From positions 186,001 to 250,000 of the forward strand of contig NZ_MQUS01000006.1 in NCBI RefSeq assembly GCF_001953885.1: 64,000 nt of DNA, given 5' to 3'. Positions 7,740-16,453 of this stretch are shown one piece after another. Position numbers and translations under genes: made by a program. Each line of letters opens with the position of its first letter. Position 1 is the first letter of the stretch. Source of the stretch: Streptomyces sp. IMTB 2501 (lineage in GTDB: Bacteria; Actinomycetota; Actinomycetes; Streptomycetales; Streptomycetaceae). The notes beneath the pieces were generated by a model that did no database searches, was not told where the DNA came from, and was given only the letters and a program-made list of their open reading frames with translations.

Positions 7740-9295
7740 CGCTCGTCGTCCTCTGTGTGCTCCAGGTGGCCGGTGGCCGCACCCGTCATGGCGGAGCCCA
7801 GCTCTTCGGGGGTGATGGTGGCGGGGTCGGCGTCGGCGACCAGACGGCCGCGGTACATCACCCGCAGGGTGTCGGAGAGCCCGATCAGCTCGTCCAGGTC
7901 GGCGGAGATCAGCAGGACGGCCAGGCCCTCGCGGCGGGCCTCGCGGATGTAGTCCCAGATCGCCGCCTGGGCGCCGACGTCCACACCGCGGGTGGGGTGG
8001 GCGGCGATGAGCAGCTTGGGGTTGTGGCTCATCTCGCGGCCGACGATCAGCTTCTGCTGGTTGCCGCCGGAGAGCGAGGCCGCGGTGACCTCGATGCCGG
8101 GGGTGCGGACGTCGTACGCCTGGACGATGCGCTCGGTGTCGGCGCGGGCGGCCTTGGTGTCGAGCAGTCCGCCCTTGGAGTTGGGCTTCTCGGTGACGTG
8201 GCCGAGGATGCGGTTCTCCCATAGCGGGGCCTCAAGGAGCAGGCCGTGGCGGTGGCGGTCCTCGGGGATGTAGCCGATGCCGGACTCGCGGCGGTGGCGG
8301 GTGGGGGCGTGGGAGATGTCGGCGTCGTCGAGAGTGATCACGCCGGCGTCGGGGTCGCGCATGCCCATGATCGCCTCGACCAGCTCGGACTGGCCGTTGC
8401 CCTCCACACCGGCGATGCCGAGGACCTCGCCCTTGTGGATGGTGAAGGAGATCTGGTCCAGGACGATCCGCTCGATACCTTCGAGGTCGGTCTGCGCGAG
8501 GTGCAGCCCGTCCACCTTCAGCATCGGGACGTCCGTGACGGTGGACTCCGCGGTCTCCGGGGTGGGCAGCTCACTGCCGACCATCATCTCGGCGAGCTGC
8601 TTGGAGGTGGTCTTGGACGGCTCGGCCGTACCGACCGTCGTACCGCGCCGGATGACGGTGATCTCGTCGGCGACGGAGAGCACCTCGCCCAGCTTGTGGG
8701 AGATGAAGATGACGGTGAGGCCCTCGGCCTTCAGCTCACGCAGGTTGTCGAAGAGGGCGTCGACCTCCTGCGGCACGAGCACGGCCGTGGGCTCGTCCAG
8801 GATGAGGGTCTTGGCGCCGCGGTAGAGGACCTTGAGGATCTCCACGCGCTGGCGGTCGGCGACGCCCAGCTCCTCGACGAGGACGTCGGGGCGGACGTTG
8901 AGGCCGTACGCGTCCGAGATCTCCTTGATCTTGGCGCGGGCCTTGGCGCCGATGCCGTACAGCTTCTCCGCGCCGAGGACGACGTTCTCCAGCACGGTGA
9001 GGTTGTCGGCGAGCATGAAGTGCTGGTGCACCATGCCGATGCCGCGGGCGATGGCGTCGCCGGGATTGTGCAGGACGACCTGCTCGCCGCCCACGGTGAT
9101 GGTGCCCTCGTCCGGCTGCTGCATGCCGTAGAGGATCTTCATCAGGGTCGACTTGCCGGCGCCGTTCTCACCGCACAGGGCGTGGACGGTCCCGGTGCGG
9201 ACGGTGATGTCGATGTCCTTGTTGGCAACGACACCGGGGAAACGCTTGGTGATGCCGCGCAGTTCGACGGCAGCGGGAGGGCTGGACGCGTTGAT
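7736..9295 (-). CDS. Nucleoside ABC transporter ATP-binding protein (YufO-like, two ATPase domains)
   Basis: This is a duplicated sugar/nucleoside-type ABC ATPase of about 519 residues. The first half has Walker A GENGAGKST and Walker B TLILDEPT. The second half has the signature LSGGNQQK and a degenerate Walker region (LLIAAHPTRGVD), as is usual in this family. No ATG, GTG or TTG lies in frame upstream of the Walker A motif. The frame is open back to an ATC at 9295 (INASSPPAAVELRGI), which follows GAGGAG by eight bases. An unusual ATC start is therefore proposed; starting at the first ATG (9142) would delete Walker A. Confidence 0.9.
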   Translation of the reverse strand: MNASSPPAAVELRGITKRFPGVVANKDIDITVRTGTVHALCGENGAGKSTLMKILYGMQQPDEGTITVGGEQVVLHNPGDAIARGIGMVHQHFMLADNLTVLENVVLGAEKLYGIGAKARAKIKEISDAYGLNVRPDVLVEELGVADRQRVEILKVLYRGAKTLILDEPTAVLVPQEVDALFDNLRELKAEGLTVIFISHKLGEVLSVADEITVIRRGTTVGTAEPSKTTSKQLAEMMVGSELPTPETAESTVTDVPMLKVDGLHLAQTDLEGIERIVLDQISFTIHKGEVLGIAGVEGNGQSELVEAIMGMRDPDAGVITLDDADISHAPTRHRRESGIGYIPEDRHRHGLLLEAPLWENRILGHVTEKPNSKGGLLDTKAARADTERIVQAYDVRTPGIEVTAASLSGGNQQKLIVGREMSHNPKLLIAAHPTRGVDVGAQAAIWDYIREARREGLAVLLISADLDELIGLSDTLRVMYRGRLVADADPATITPEELGSAMTGAATGHLEHTEDDER

Positions 9296-9361
9296 GGCGC
9301 ACTCTCCTCGGGGAAAGGGGCTGCGTAGGGGAGGTGGCAGGCGTCGGCGACGCTAGCGCGG

Positions 9362-9388
9362 CAACTCCACGCTACACGCGTAGAGTTG
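9362..9388. promoter_or_regulatory. 27-bp operator-like inverted repeat upstream of the nucleoside ABC genes
   Basis: Arms CAACTCCACGC and GCGTAGAGTTG (10 of 11 bases complementary) flank TACAC. It sits about 70 bp upstream of the ATPase start and downstream of the Bmp terminator. It is a candidate operator for an unlinked regulator controlling transporter expression separately from the binding protein. Confidence 0.5.
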
Positions 9389-9400
9389 ACACATTGTTAT

Positions 9401-9439
9401 GGCTCGGCGGGGGCTCCCGAAGGCGCCCCGCGCCGAGCC
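9401..9439 (-). terminator. Terminator-like hairpin after the Bmp gene
   Basis: GGCTCGGCG (9401-9409) pairs with CGCCGAGCC (9431-9439), extended inward by three further G-C pairs after one mismatch. It lies between the Bmp lipoprotein stop and the ATPase start. It probably limits readthrough so that the abundant binding protein is made in excess of the transporter. Confidence 0.55.
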
Positions 9440-9514
9440 TCAGACTCTCCCGGTCCGGCCGGGACCGTCGGTCACGACGGCTGTCGGTGACGACGACTCG
9501 GCCGGACCGTCAGG

Positions 9515-10570
9515 TCACGGGGTGGTCTTGACCTTGATCTGGCCGGAGACGATCTTCTGCTTCGCGGCGTCCAGCTTGGGCTGGATGTCGTTGATGAAGC
9601 CACCGCTCGTGGCGAGCGAGACACCGCCCTTGGCGAGCGAGTAGACGTTGTTGCCGGTGAGCGCCTTGCCGTCGTGGACGGACTTGATGAAGTCGTACAC
9701 GCCGACGTCGACGTTCTTGACCATGGAGGTCAGGATCGCGCTCTTGTACTGGGCGAGACCCGGGATGTTGTACTGGTCGGAGTCCACGCCGATGGCCCAG
9801 GCACCCTTGGCGCCGTGCACGGCCTCGATCGCGCCGTTGCCGGAGGAGCCGGCGGCGGTGTAGATGACGTCGGCGCCGTTGTCCAGCATGCCCTGCGCGG
9901 CCTGCTTGCCCTTGTCGGGGCTGGTGAAGCCGGAGAAGTCCTGGCCGTGGGACAGGTACTGGACCTCGACCTTGACCTTCGGGTTGGTGTCGTGCACGCC
10001 CTGGACGTAACCCGCCTCGAACTTCTTGATCAGCGGGTTGTCGACACCGCCGATGAAGCCGACGTGGTCCTTCTTGGTCTTCAGCGCGGCGGCGACACCG
10101 GCCAGGTAGGAGCCCTGCTCCTCGGTGAAGGTGATGCTGTTGACGTTCTTGGCGTCCACCACCGAGTCGACGATGCCGAAGTTGGTCTTCGGGTACTTCG
10201 CGGCGATCTTGGTGACGGCGGGGGCGTAGGAGAAACCGACGGCGACGATCGGGTTGTAACCGGCGTCCGCCAGGTCCGACAGCCGCTGCTCGCGGTCGGC
10301 CTCGGTGTCGGAGGTCTTGGCGGTCAGCTCCTTGATGGAACCGCTGAACTCCTTCTGGGCCTTGTCGGCACCGCGCGCGGCGGAGTCGTTGAAGGAACGG
10401 TCACCACGGCCGCCGACGTCGTAGGCGAGACCGATCTTGACACCCTTGCCGCCGCCCGTGGAGGAGGACGAGGTGGTGTTGTCGGAGGACGTGCTGCCAC
10501 ACGCGGTGGCAGTCATGGCGAGTGCTGCGGTGGCGATACACGCAGCTGAAAGCTTGGCTACCCGGCGCAC
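9515..10570 (-). CDS. BMP family nucleoside-binding lipoprotein (PnrA/BmpA-like)
   Basis: The 351-residue exported protein starts at GTG 10570 behind GAAGGAG. It has a signal peptide ending in TATAC-GS, giving a lipidated Cys near residue 24. A Ser/Thr-rich linker follows, then the Bmp domain with GLAYDVGGRGDRSFNDSA, typical of PnrA/BmpA purine-nucleoside receptors. It is anchored outside the membrane and delivers nucleosides to the YufOPQ-type transporter encoded next to it. Being first in the cluster and followed by a hairpin fits higher expression of the binding protein. An upstream extension to 10732 is open but has no coding-like features. Confidence 0.92.
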   Translation of the reverse strand: MRRVAKLSAACIATAALAMTATACGSTSSDNTTSSSSTGGGKGVKIGLAYDVGGRGDRSFNDSAARGADKAQKEFSGSIKELTAKTSDTEADREQRLSDLADAGYNPIVAVGFSYAPAVTKIAAKYPKTNFGIVDSVVDAKNVNSITFTEEQGSYLAGVAAALKTKKDHVGFIGGVDNPLIKKFEAGYVQGVHDTNPKVKVEVQYLSHGQDFSGFTSPDKGKQAAQGMLDNGADVIYTAAGSSGNGAIEAVHGAKGAWAIGVDSDQYNIPGLAQYKSAILTSMVKNVDVGVYDFIKSVHDGKALTGNNVYSLAKGGVSLATSGGFINDIQPKLDAAKQKIVSGQIKVKTTP

Positions 10571-10773
10571 GGGAGGCTCCTTCACCTGACCTGAGCGCCT
10601 TGCAGGCGCTTGATGTGAGCACCATGCCAGTGCTCGAGCCGAAACGCCCCGGCGGCGTCGGCTTCGCGGCATCGTAACGCGCGTAGATGTCGCAAAAAAC
10701 CCTCTCTCGAAGCCGTTATCGATTCGAGGCAAACAGCATCTGAACTCGCGGTCTTAGCCCGCTCACGCCGCTG

Positions 10774-10790
10774 TTGCACACGATGTGCAA
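10774..10790. promoter_or_regulatory. Perfect operator-like palindrome TTGCACA-CGA-TGTGCAA
   Basis: Two perfect 7-base arms are separated by CGA. It lies about 200 bp upstream of the Bmp start. The symmetry and half-site length fit a dimeric HTH repressor, but the regulator is not encoded nearby. Confidence 0.55.
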
Positions 10791-10825
10791 ATGGCTCAAG
10801 AACGTGTTGCGCCAGTCAGGGGAAC

Positions 10826-10841
10826 GGCCCCCGCGGGGGCC
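10826..10841 (-). terminator. GC-rich palindrome downstream of the amidohydrolase
   Basis: GGCCCCCGCGGGGGCC is perfectly palindromic and lies about 40 bases after the amidohydrolase stop. It could fold as a short, strong hairpin that ends that transcript. There is no T-run. Confidence 0.4.
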
Positions 10842-10878
10842 ACGCGCCCGGGTTCTCTCTTTTAGATCTTGAAAGGCC

Positions 10879-12114
10879 CTAGCCCTGTACGCCGTTCGGC
10901 TCCAGGAAGGCCGCTGCCGTGAACATCTCCACGCCGACCTTGATCGCATGCTCGTCGGCGTCGAAATCCCCCTGGTGGAGGTCGCGCACGACGAGCTCGC
11001 CGGGGCGTCGTACACCGAGGCGGGCCATGGCACCCGGCACATGCTCCAGATACCAGGAGTAGTCCTCGCCGCCGAGGCTCTGCTCGGTGCTCTCGACGGA
11101 GCGCCGGCCGCGCCGCGCGACCATCGCCCGGCGCAGCAGCTCGGTGGACTCCTTGTCGTTCACCACCGGCGGCACCCCGCGCACATAGGTGATCTCGGAC
11201 TTGGCCCGGTGCAGGGTGGCGACCTCGTCGATGGCCGCGTGCACGATGTCGGGGGCCTGCCGCCAGGCGTCCAGGTCCAGGCAGCGCACGGTCCCGGACA
11301 GCTCGGCGTGCTGCGGGATCACGTTCGGCGCGTGGCCCGACTCGATCCGGCCCCAGGTGAGGACCAGGCCGACACGCGCGTCGACACGGCGGCCGATCAC
11401 CGCGGGCACGTCGACGGCGACGCGGGCGACGGCGGTCACCAGGTCGGTGGTCAGATGCGGCCGGGCGGTGTGCCCGCCGGGCCCGTCCAGGGCGACCTCC
11501 AGCCGGTCGCAGGCGCTGGTGATCGGCCCGTGCCGCAGCCCGATCTTCCCGGCGTCGACGCGGGGGTCGCAGTGCACCGCGAGCATCCGCCCGACCCCCT
11601 TCAGCACGCCGTCCTCGATGGCGTCCAGGGCGCCGCCGGGCAGTACCTCCTCGGCGGGCTGGAAGAGCAGTCGCACCGGGCGGGGCAGCAGGCCCTTGGC
11701 GTGCAGGTCGGCGAGCACGAGCCCGGTCCCGAGCACGACGGTCGTATGCACGTCGTGTCCGCACGCATGCGCCCGGTCGGGCACGGTCGACCGGTACGGG
11801 CAGTCGGTCTTGGTGTCCGGGATGGGCAGGGCGTCGATGTCCGCGCGCAGGGCCAACAGGGGTACGGCCGAGCGCTCGCCCTCGGCCACACCGATGTCAC
11901 AGACGAGTCCGGTTCCCTTGGCGAGCACCCGGGGCCGAAGCCCGGCCCGCTCCAGCCGCTCCTTGATCGCGGCTGTCGTACGGAACTCCTGATTGCCCAG
12001 CTCAGGGTGCATGTGCAAGTCGCGACGGAAGGCGATGAGTTCGGCGTGCAGGGCTTCGCTCAGCACGCCGGGGAGCACATCCCCCGCGAGGCCGGCCTCG
12101 GACTCTAGGGACAT
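10879..12114 (-). CDS. M20 family amidohydrolase (metal-dependent aminoacylase-like)
   Basis: The product (411 residues from the ATG at 12114; a GTG at 12126 adds four) is an M20D-type peptidase/amidohydrolase. It has FRRDLHMHPELGNQEF near the N-terminus, LRADIDALPI, the metal-binding HACGHDVHTTV (Asp/His ligands) and FQPAEEVLPGG with the catalytic Glu pair. Family members hydrolyse N-acyl amino acids, hippurate-like or indole-amino-acid conjugates with two divalent metals. It is transcribed with the nucleoside genes but separated by about 300 bp and a palindrome, so it is probably its own unit. The exact substrate is unknown. Confidence 0.9.
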   Translation of the reverse strand: MSLESEAGLAGDVLPGVLSEALHAELIAFRRDLHMHPELGNQEFRTTAAIKERLERAGLRPRVLAKGTGLVCDIGVAEGERSAVPLLALRADIDALPIPDTKTDCPYRSTVPDRAHACGHDVHTTVVLGTGLVLADLHAKGLLPRPVRLLFQPAEEVLPGGALDAIEDGVLKGVGRMLAVHCDPRVDAGKIGLRHGPITSACDRLEVALDGPGGHTARPHLTTDLVTAVARVAVDVPAVIGRRVDARVGLVLTWGRIESGHAPNVIPQHAELSGTVRCLDLDAWRQAPDIVHAAIDEVATLHRAKSEITYVRGVPPVVNDKESTELLRRAMVARRGRRSVESTEQSLGGEDYSWYLEHVPGAMARLGVRRPGELVVRDLHQGDFDADEHAIKVGVEMFTAAAFLEPNGVQG

Positions 12115-12347
12115 CAATTGCTTCACCCTCTGAAGGGTAGGACGCCCGGGTGGTCAACTACCCCTCGATCAACAAAAGTTCAGCCCGTTAGGGGAAGAAA
12201 ATCTGACCGGCGGACGCATGGCGGCGGACTCGGATGGGTACAACCTCTGTTTCTCCTTCCACGCATACCACGCCTCGCTACAGTCTCGCTCAACATGTCC
12301 AGGAACCGGACCCCGTCCCGGTCTCACTGTCGGTAAGGTCCGCAGCC

Positions 12348-13004
12348 GTGACCGAGACCTTCCTGCGGACGACCCGCAGCTCCTACGACGCGATCGCCAA
12401 GGACTACGCGGCCCGGTTCCCGGCCGGCGGCTGGCATCCGTTCGACCGCACCCTGATCACCGCCTTCGCCGAGCTGGTCACCGAGCACGGCACGGCCCCG
12501 GTGGCCGACGTGGGCAGCGGCCCCGGCCACGTCACCGCGCTCCTCGACGAGCTGGGCGTGCCCGTCTTCGGCGTCGACCTCTCCCCCGCGATGGTGACGC
12601 TGGCCCGCGACACATACCCCCAACTGCGCTTCCACATCGGCTCGATGACGTCCCTGGACCTGCCGGACGCCACCCTGGGCGGCATCCTCGCCCTGTACTC
12701 GACGATCCATGTACCCGACGCCCACCTGCCGACGGCCTTCGCCGAGTTCCGCCGCACCCTGCTGCCCGGCGGCCACGCCCTCCTCGCCTTCCAGACCGCC
12801 ACGGAACCCGGCCGGCGACACCTGCCGGAGCGCTTCGGCCACGAGATCGACCTGGACTACTACTGGCGCACTCCGGACCAGGTCAGCGCCCTGCTGACGG
12901 AGGCGGGCCTGGAGCTGGTGGCGACGGTACGCCGGGAACCGACCGCTGAAGAGACCCTGGCCCGGGCGTTCGTGCTGGCCCGCAGACCCGCCGCCGAGGC
13001 CTGA
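12348..13004 (+). CDS. Class I SAM-dependent methyltransferase
   Basis: The 218-residue protein has motif I VADVGSGPGHVTALL (about residues 48-62) followed by an acidic residue after the next strand (FGVDLSPAMV), a typical SAM-binding Rossmann fold. It resembles the UbiE/Methyltransf_11-25 type. The GTG at 12348 (VTETFLRTTRSSYDAIA) is preferred to the open extension back to 12234 because homologous-looking sequence begins here and AAGG lies about 10 bases upstream. It is convergent with the DUF1259 gene. The methyl acceptor cannot be predicted. Confidence 0.85.
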   Translation: MTETFLRTTRSSYDAIAKDYAARFPAGGWHPFDRTLITAFAELVTEHGTAPVADVGSGPGHVTALLDELGVPVFGVDLSPAMVTLARDTYPQLRFHIGSMTSLDLPDATLGGILALYSTIHVPDAHLPTAFAEFRRTLLPGGHALLAFQTATEPGRRHLPERFGHEIDLDYYWRTPDQVSALLTEAGLELVATVRREPTAEETLARAFVLARRPAAEA

Positions 13005-13014
13005 GCCGGGCCGG

Positions 13015-13998
13015 TCAGGACCGGGACGCGAGGTTCGTGGCCGCTTTGGCGGTCTGGAGGGTCCGGGCCAGGGGCACGGCGTCGCCTACGGCCCAGAAGT
13101 GCAGGTAGAAGAGGCGGGGCTGGTCGTTCAGAAAGTGATTGTGCAGCTCGACGACGCCGATCCCGCCGCTCCGCAGGATCTTGATGACCCGCTGCACCTC
13201 GTCGGCGATCATGACGAAGTCCCCGGTCACGGCGGCACGCCCACCCCCTACCGGGAAGAAGGTGACAGCAGTCGTGACTCCCATGGCGCCCGGCACGACA
13301 CGGCCGCCGTCGCTGACCGTCTCCTGGCGGGCGAAGGAGAAACGGTAGCCGTCCTCGCTCCTGCCCCTGGCGCCGAGCGCGGCGTCGATGGCGGCGGTGT
13401 CGAGGCCGGCCGGCGGTGCCGTGTCGGGCTGACGGGGCCCGGGGGTGGCGGTGGCGTCCAGGCCGGCGCGCATGGCGCGGGCGAGGGCCACCGGATCGAC
13501 GGCGACCCCATGCACATGCGTCCACCACAGCTGGGGCCGATGGGCGGGAAGATGCTTGTGAATCGCGGTCTGCGCCAGACCATGATCCTGCAGGGCATCG
13601 GTGACCCGCTGCAGCTCGCCCTCGGTGGCGACCACGTCGCCCATGAGCATCGTGCGGCCGTCCGGGTAGCGGGCGAACGCCGCGAACGACGCCTCCACCA
13701 GCCCGCCGACCCCGTGCGAGGACAGATCCAGGTCATAGCGGGGAAACGTCAAGCGGTACACGACCCCGTCCGCACCCAGCCCACCCACCCCGTCCAGCTC
13801 CTCGGCCACGGCCCGCCAGTCCGCCGGAAGGGTCACGACGGGGTACTGGAGCGACTCGGTTACGTCACCGCGGCCGTCCTCCCCGAGCCGGTCGAGAGCC
13901 TGCGCCACGGGCCCCTCGGCCAACGCGGAGCCCAGCACGCCGCCTGCCACGAGGAACCCACGCCGCGACGTCCGAAGCGTGCCGCCGTTCGACTCCAT
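13015..13998 (-). CDS. Tat-exported DUF1259 (LppY/LpqO-like) protein
   Basis: The 327-residue protein starts MESNGGTLRTSRRGFLVAGG. A twin-arginine signal (TSRRGFLV) followed by a hydrophobic stretch indicates Tat export. The remainder contains two related DUF1259 repeats, each with an HNHF/HKHL-type histidine cluster (AIHKHLPAHRPQLWWTHVHG and VELHNHFLNDQPRLFYLHF). Mycobacterial lipoproteins LppY and LpqO share this domain; its biochemical role is not established. The paired His-rich motifs suggest metal binding, which is inference. The long upstream open frame to 14076 is not needed. Confidence 0.8.
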   Translation of the reverse strand: MESNGGTLRTSRRGFLVAGGVLGSALAEGPVAQALDRLGEDGRGDVTESLQYPVVTLPADWRAVAEELDGVGGLGADGVVYRLTFPRYDLDLSSHGVGGLVEASFAAFARYPDGRTMLMGDVVATEGELQRVTDALQDHGLAQTAIHKHLPAHRPQLWWTHVHGVAVDPVALARAMRAGLDATATPGPRQPDTAPPAGLDTAAIDAALGARGRSEDGYRFSFARQETVSDGGRVVPGAMGVTTAVTFFPVGGGRAAVTGDFVMIADEVQRVIKILRSGGIGVVELHNHFLNDQPRLFYLHFWAVGDAVPLARTLQTAKAATNLASRS

Positions 13999-14124
13999 GC
14001 GCCGTCCTCTTGTCCCTCGACCGACTGTTCGGATCAGACAGGATGAACGACTCGCACACTGGGCCGTGGACGCCACGACCGGGTTTCGCCTGGTCGCGGG
14101 ACCGGACTACGGCGTTTGCCACGG

Positions 14125-14535
14125 TCACGCGGCGCCCAGCTCACACCACACGTACTTCCCCCGATCCCCGAACCGAGCCGTCGGCTGCCACCCCCAGTAC
14201 TCCGCACAGGCCTTCACCAGCCCCAGCCCTCTACCGTCCTCCAGCTCGGCCACCTGCTCCAGCGGCCGTGGCGGGTCCGGCGGGGCGGGATCGGTGTCCC
14301 AGGCCCCGATCCACACGGTGCCCTCCGGGGTACGGCGGACCCTGAGGGCGGCGGGCCCCTTGGTGTGGCGTACGGCATTGGAGACCAACTCGGTCGCGAG
14401 GAGTTCGGCGGTGTCCACAATCCCGATCAGCCCGTGCAGGGTGAGGATCAGGCGCAGGGTGCGGCGGCAGACGGTGACGGCTCTGAGGTCGTTGGGGATG
14501 TAGAGGGTGTAGTCCCAGGCTTCGTTTTCGGGCAT
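14125..14535 (-). CDS. ATP-binding protein, HATPase_c anti-sigma-like (WhiJ-cluster type)
   Basis: The 136-residue protein has an N-box-like ATELVSNAVRHTKGP (about 48-62) and a G-box-like EDGRGLGLVKACAEYWGW (about 98-115). This fits the small SpoIIAB/RsbW-type ATPases abundant in Streptomyces. It is divergent from a DUF5753 helix-turn-helix regulator followed by a DUF397 gene. Together these are the three components of WhiJ/AbaA-like developmental modules. In those modules the small ATPase and DUF397 protein are thought to modulate the DNA-binding protein; the target here is unknown. Confidence 0.82.
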   Translation of the reverse strand: MPENEAWDYTLYIPNDLRAVTVCRRTLRLILTLHGLIGIVDTAELLATELVSNAVRHTKGPAALRVRRTPEGTVWIGAWDTDPAPPDPPRPLEQVAELEDGRGLGLVKACAEYWGWQPTARFGDRGKYVWCELGAA

Positions 14536-14740
14536 GCGTCATCAACTCCGGTACATGGGAGGGGATTTTGCGCGCGGTGGCAATGCCGCAGCCGTCATGG
14601 CGGGGCGGAGCGGTGCGCTTCCGCTGCGTGTGCGTTGCATCACTGACGGTAGAGCAAAAATTTTTCCCCCCGCAAGTGAGTCGCGTAATCTGACGCCCGA
14701 ACGAGGCACCGCAGCAAGGCGGTTGAAGGCGGAGGAACAA

Positions 14741-15592
14741 ATGGCGCCGAGAAGCCAACCCACGGCACGTCAGGTGCGCCTGGGCAGCGAACTGCGCAGA
14801 CTGCGAGAGGCAGCCGGCTTGAAAGCCCGCGAGGTAGCCGGGCTGCTCAGTTCCACCTCCGCCCAGATGAGCCAGGTCGAGGCGGGGCTCGCGGGCGTCA
14901 GCGAGGAGCGAGTACGGCGACTCGCAGCCCACTACGCCTGCCCCGACGAGGCATACGTCGAGTCCCTGGCAGCAATGGCCACCGACCGCACGCAGGGATG
15001 GTGGGAGGAGTACCGGGGAGTGCTGCCGCCCGTGTTCCTCGACGTAGCCGAGACGGAGCACCACGGCACGTTCCTCCGCGAGGTCGTCACCAGCCACGTC
15101 CCCGGCCTCCTCCAGACTCCGGACTACGCCCGCGCCGTCTTCGGCTACATGGTTCCTGAGCTGCCGGAGAGCGAGCTGCTACCGCGAGTCGAGCACCGGA
15201 TGAGGCGCAGATCGGTGCTGGAACGGGACACCCCGGTCCCCTACGAGACGATCGTCCACGAGGCGGCCCTGCGCATTCTGGTCTCGGACCGTCGTACCGC
15301 TCGCGTTCAACTCCTTGAGATTCTGGGCGCGATCGAGCGAGGGCACACCACTGTGCGTGTCATCCCGTTCGCCAGAGAGGGGTTCGCCGGTGCCGGGATC
15401 GAGATGATGTACGTGGGAGGTCCACTTACCCGGCTGGATACCGTGCTACGCGACGCCCCGCACGGCACTGCGTTCATCGATGCCGAATCCCAACTGGCGC
15501 GCTTCCGGGCCCTGCTCAATAAGGTGGGCAAGGCAGCACTGGAGCCCGTGACGTCACGGGACTTCATCCACCGCATGACGAAGGAACTGTGA
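14741..15592 (+). CDS. XRE-family regulator with DUF5753 domain (WhiJ-like)
   Basis: The 283-residue protein has an N-terminal helix-turn-helix (about residues 12-65, LGSELRRLREAAGLKAREVAGLL) and a C-terminal DUF5753 domain. The latter includes RTQGWWEEYRGVLPP and the conserved VPGLLQTPDYARAVF. Such proteins are paired with DUF397 partners and act as developmental or antibiotic repressors, with S. coelicolor WhiJ the studied example. GGAGG lies five bases before the ATG. It forms an operon with the DUF397 gene 10 bp downstream. Confidence 0.9.
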   Translation: MAPRSQPTARQVRLGSELRRLREAAGLKAREVAGLLSSTSAQMSQVEAGLAGVSEERVRRLAAHYACPDEAYVESLAAMATDRTQGWWEEYRGVLPPVFLDVAETEHHGTFLREVVTSHVPGLLQTPDYARAVFGYMVPELPESELLPRVEHRMRRRSVLERDTPVPYETIVHEAALRILVSDRRTARVQLLEILGAIERGHTTVRVIPFAREGFAGAGIEMMYVGGPLTRLDTVLRDAPHGTAFIDAESQLARFRALLNKVGKAALEPVTSRDFIHRMTKEL

Positions 15593-15602
15593 GGCGCCCC
15601 GC

Positions 15603-15797
15603 ATGACCCAGGCCGTCCGCTGGCAGAAGTCGTCGTACTCCGGCGGAGGCGACGGCAACACCTGCGTCGAAATCGCGGACCTCGACACCCACATAGCCGT
15701 CCGCGACTCGAAAGCCCCGGCAAGAGCAACCCTCACCATCCCCACCGAAGCCTTCGCCCCGTTCATCCAATCCCTGAAAGAGACGCAGCAGCCTTAG
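15603..15797 (+). CDS. DUF397 domain protein
   Basis: The 64-residue protein WQKSSYSGGGDGNTCVEIAD...IAVRDSK matches the DUF397 consensus, including the WxKSSxS start and VRDSK core. It lies 10 bp after the DUF5753 regulator and is almost certainly co-transcribed with it. DUF397 proteins are thought to relieve repression by their cognate regulator by direct interaction. No signal peptide or membrane segment is visible. Confidence 0.9.
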   Translation: MTQAVRWQKSSYSGGGDGNTCVEIADLDTHIAVRDSKAPARATLTIPTEAFAPFIQSLKETQQP

Positions 15798-15827
15798 GCA
15801 CCGTCCGGTGCGGATACGGTCAACGCC

Positions 15828-16307
15828 GTGATCAGTCAGATAGTGACGCTGGTGGGCGTGCTGGTGGGAGCGTTGACCTCGTACCTGTCCGTCACCGTGG
15901 CCGAGCGGACCAGGCATCGCCGCTCGATGGCAACCCGCTGGGACGAACGGAAGCTCAACGCGTACGTCGAGTACGCCACGTGTGTGAAGGAGGTGGTTGG
16001 CGTTGCGAAATCCGCTCGCCGGGCCGAGGAAGGCTCAGAAGCTCACAAGGAGTTCATGGCCGCGATGGAGGAAGGCGAGCTCAGACGCTCGGCGCTCTTC
16101 GAAACGCTCATGCTGCTGGCAGCTCCTCCAGCCATTGAAGCAGCCCATGTAATCAACGTGGCTCTGTGGGAGAGGCTGGACCGGGCGCGCCGGCATGACC
16201 CTCCGTCCGTGGCCGATGTCGATGAATTTCACGAACTCCTGAACACGTATCACGACCGGGCACGAGAAGACCTGGGCATCAGCAACGACTCGTGGCAAAT
16301 CGGCTGA
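15828..16307 (+). CDS. Hypothetical membrane-anchored protein
   Basis: The 159-residue product starts at GTG 15828. An N-terminal hydrophobic helix (about residues 3-24) is followed by a basic stretch (AERTRHRRS). A mostly alpha-helical soluble domain follows, rich in charged residues (AKSARRAEEGSEAHKEF). The topology suggests a single-pass anchor with a cytoplasmic helical domain. I do not recognise a family. Similar proteins occur as cargo next to WhiJ-like modules, so it may be a target or companion of the upstream regulators; this is only a positional inference. Confidence 0.6.
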   Translation: MISQIVTLVGVLVGALTSYLSVTVAERTRHRRSMATRWDERKLNAYVEYATCVKEVVGVAKSARRAEEGSEAHKEFMAAMEEGELRRSALFETLMLLAAPPAIEAAHVINVALWERLDRARRHDPPSVADVDEFHELLNTYHDRAREDLGISNDSWQIG

Positions 16308-16453
16308 GGCCGTCTCCGGACGCCAGGGACCACCCGGTCTTGGCCGACCCAACAACTCACGCACCTGGATCGAATGGGCTGTAAGACGCCTGTCCGATCC
16401 GCAACAGTGGGTGACCCGGCCCCCCCCCGCTCAGTCAAGGGACGCCAACGCCC

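Larger units (their letters stand above)
10571..10878 (-). promoter_or_regulatory. Intergenic control region upstream of the Bmp gene
   Basis: This stretch of about 300 bases holds no supported gene. It contains the TTGCACA palindrome at 10774-10790, a GC-rich palindrome after the amidohydrolase stop, and comparatively AT-rich sequence (10690-10740) where the Bmp promoter probably lies. No confident -35/-10 pair could be assigned. Confidence 0.5.

Noticed and set aside
6612..8222. Longer open frame for the YufP-like permease extending into the ATPase gene
   Set aside because: The upstream part is a shadow of the ATPase; the ATGA overlap at 7736-7739 and MNKLTSRIDKERLF define the true start.
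16419..16429. Run of nine C residues between convergent genes
   Set aside because: Homopolymer in a 146-bp intergenic gap; phase variation is unlikely as no reading frame or promoter crosses it.
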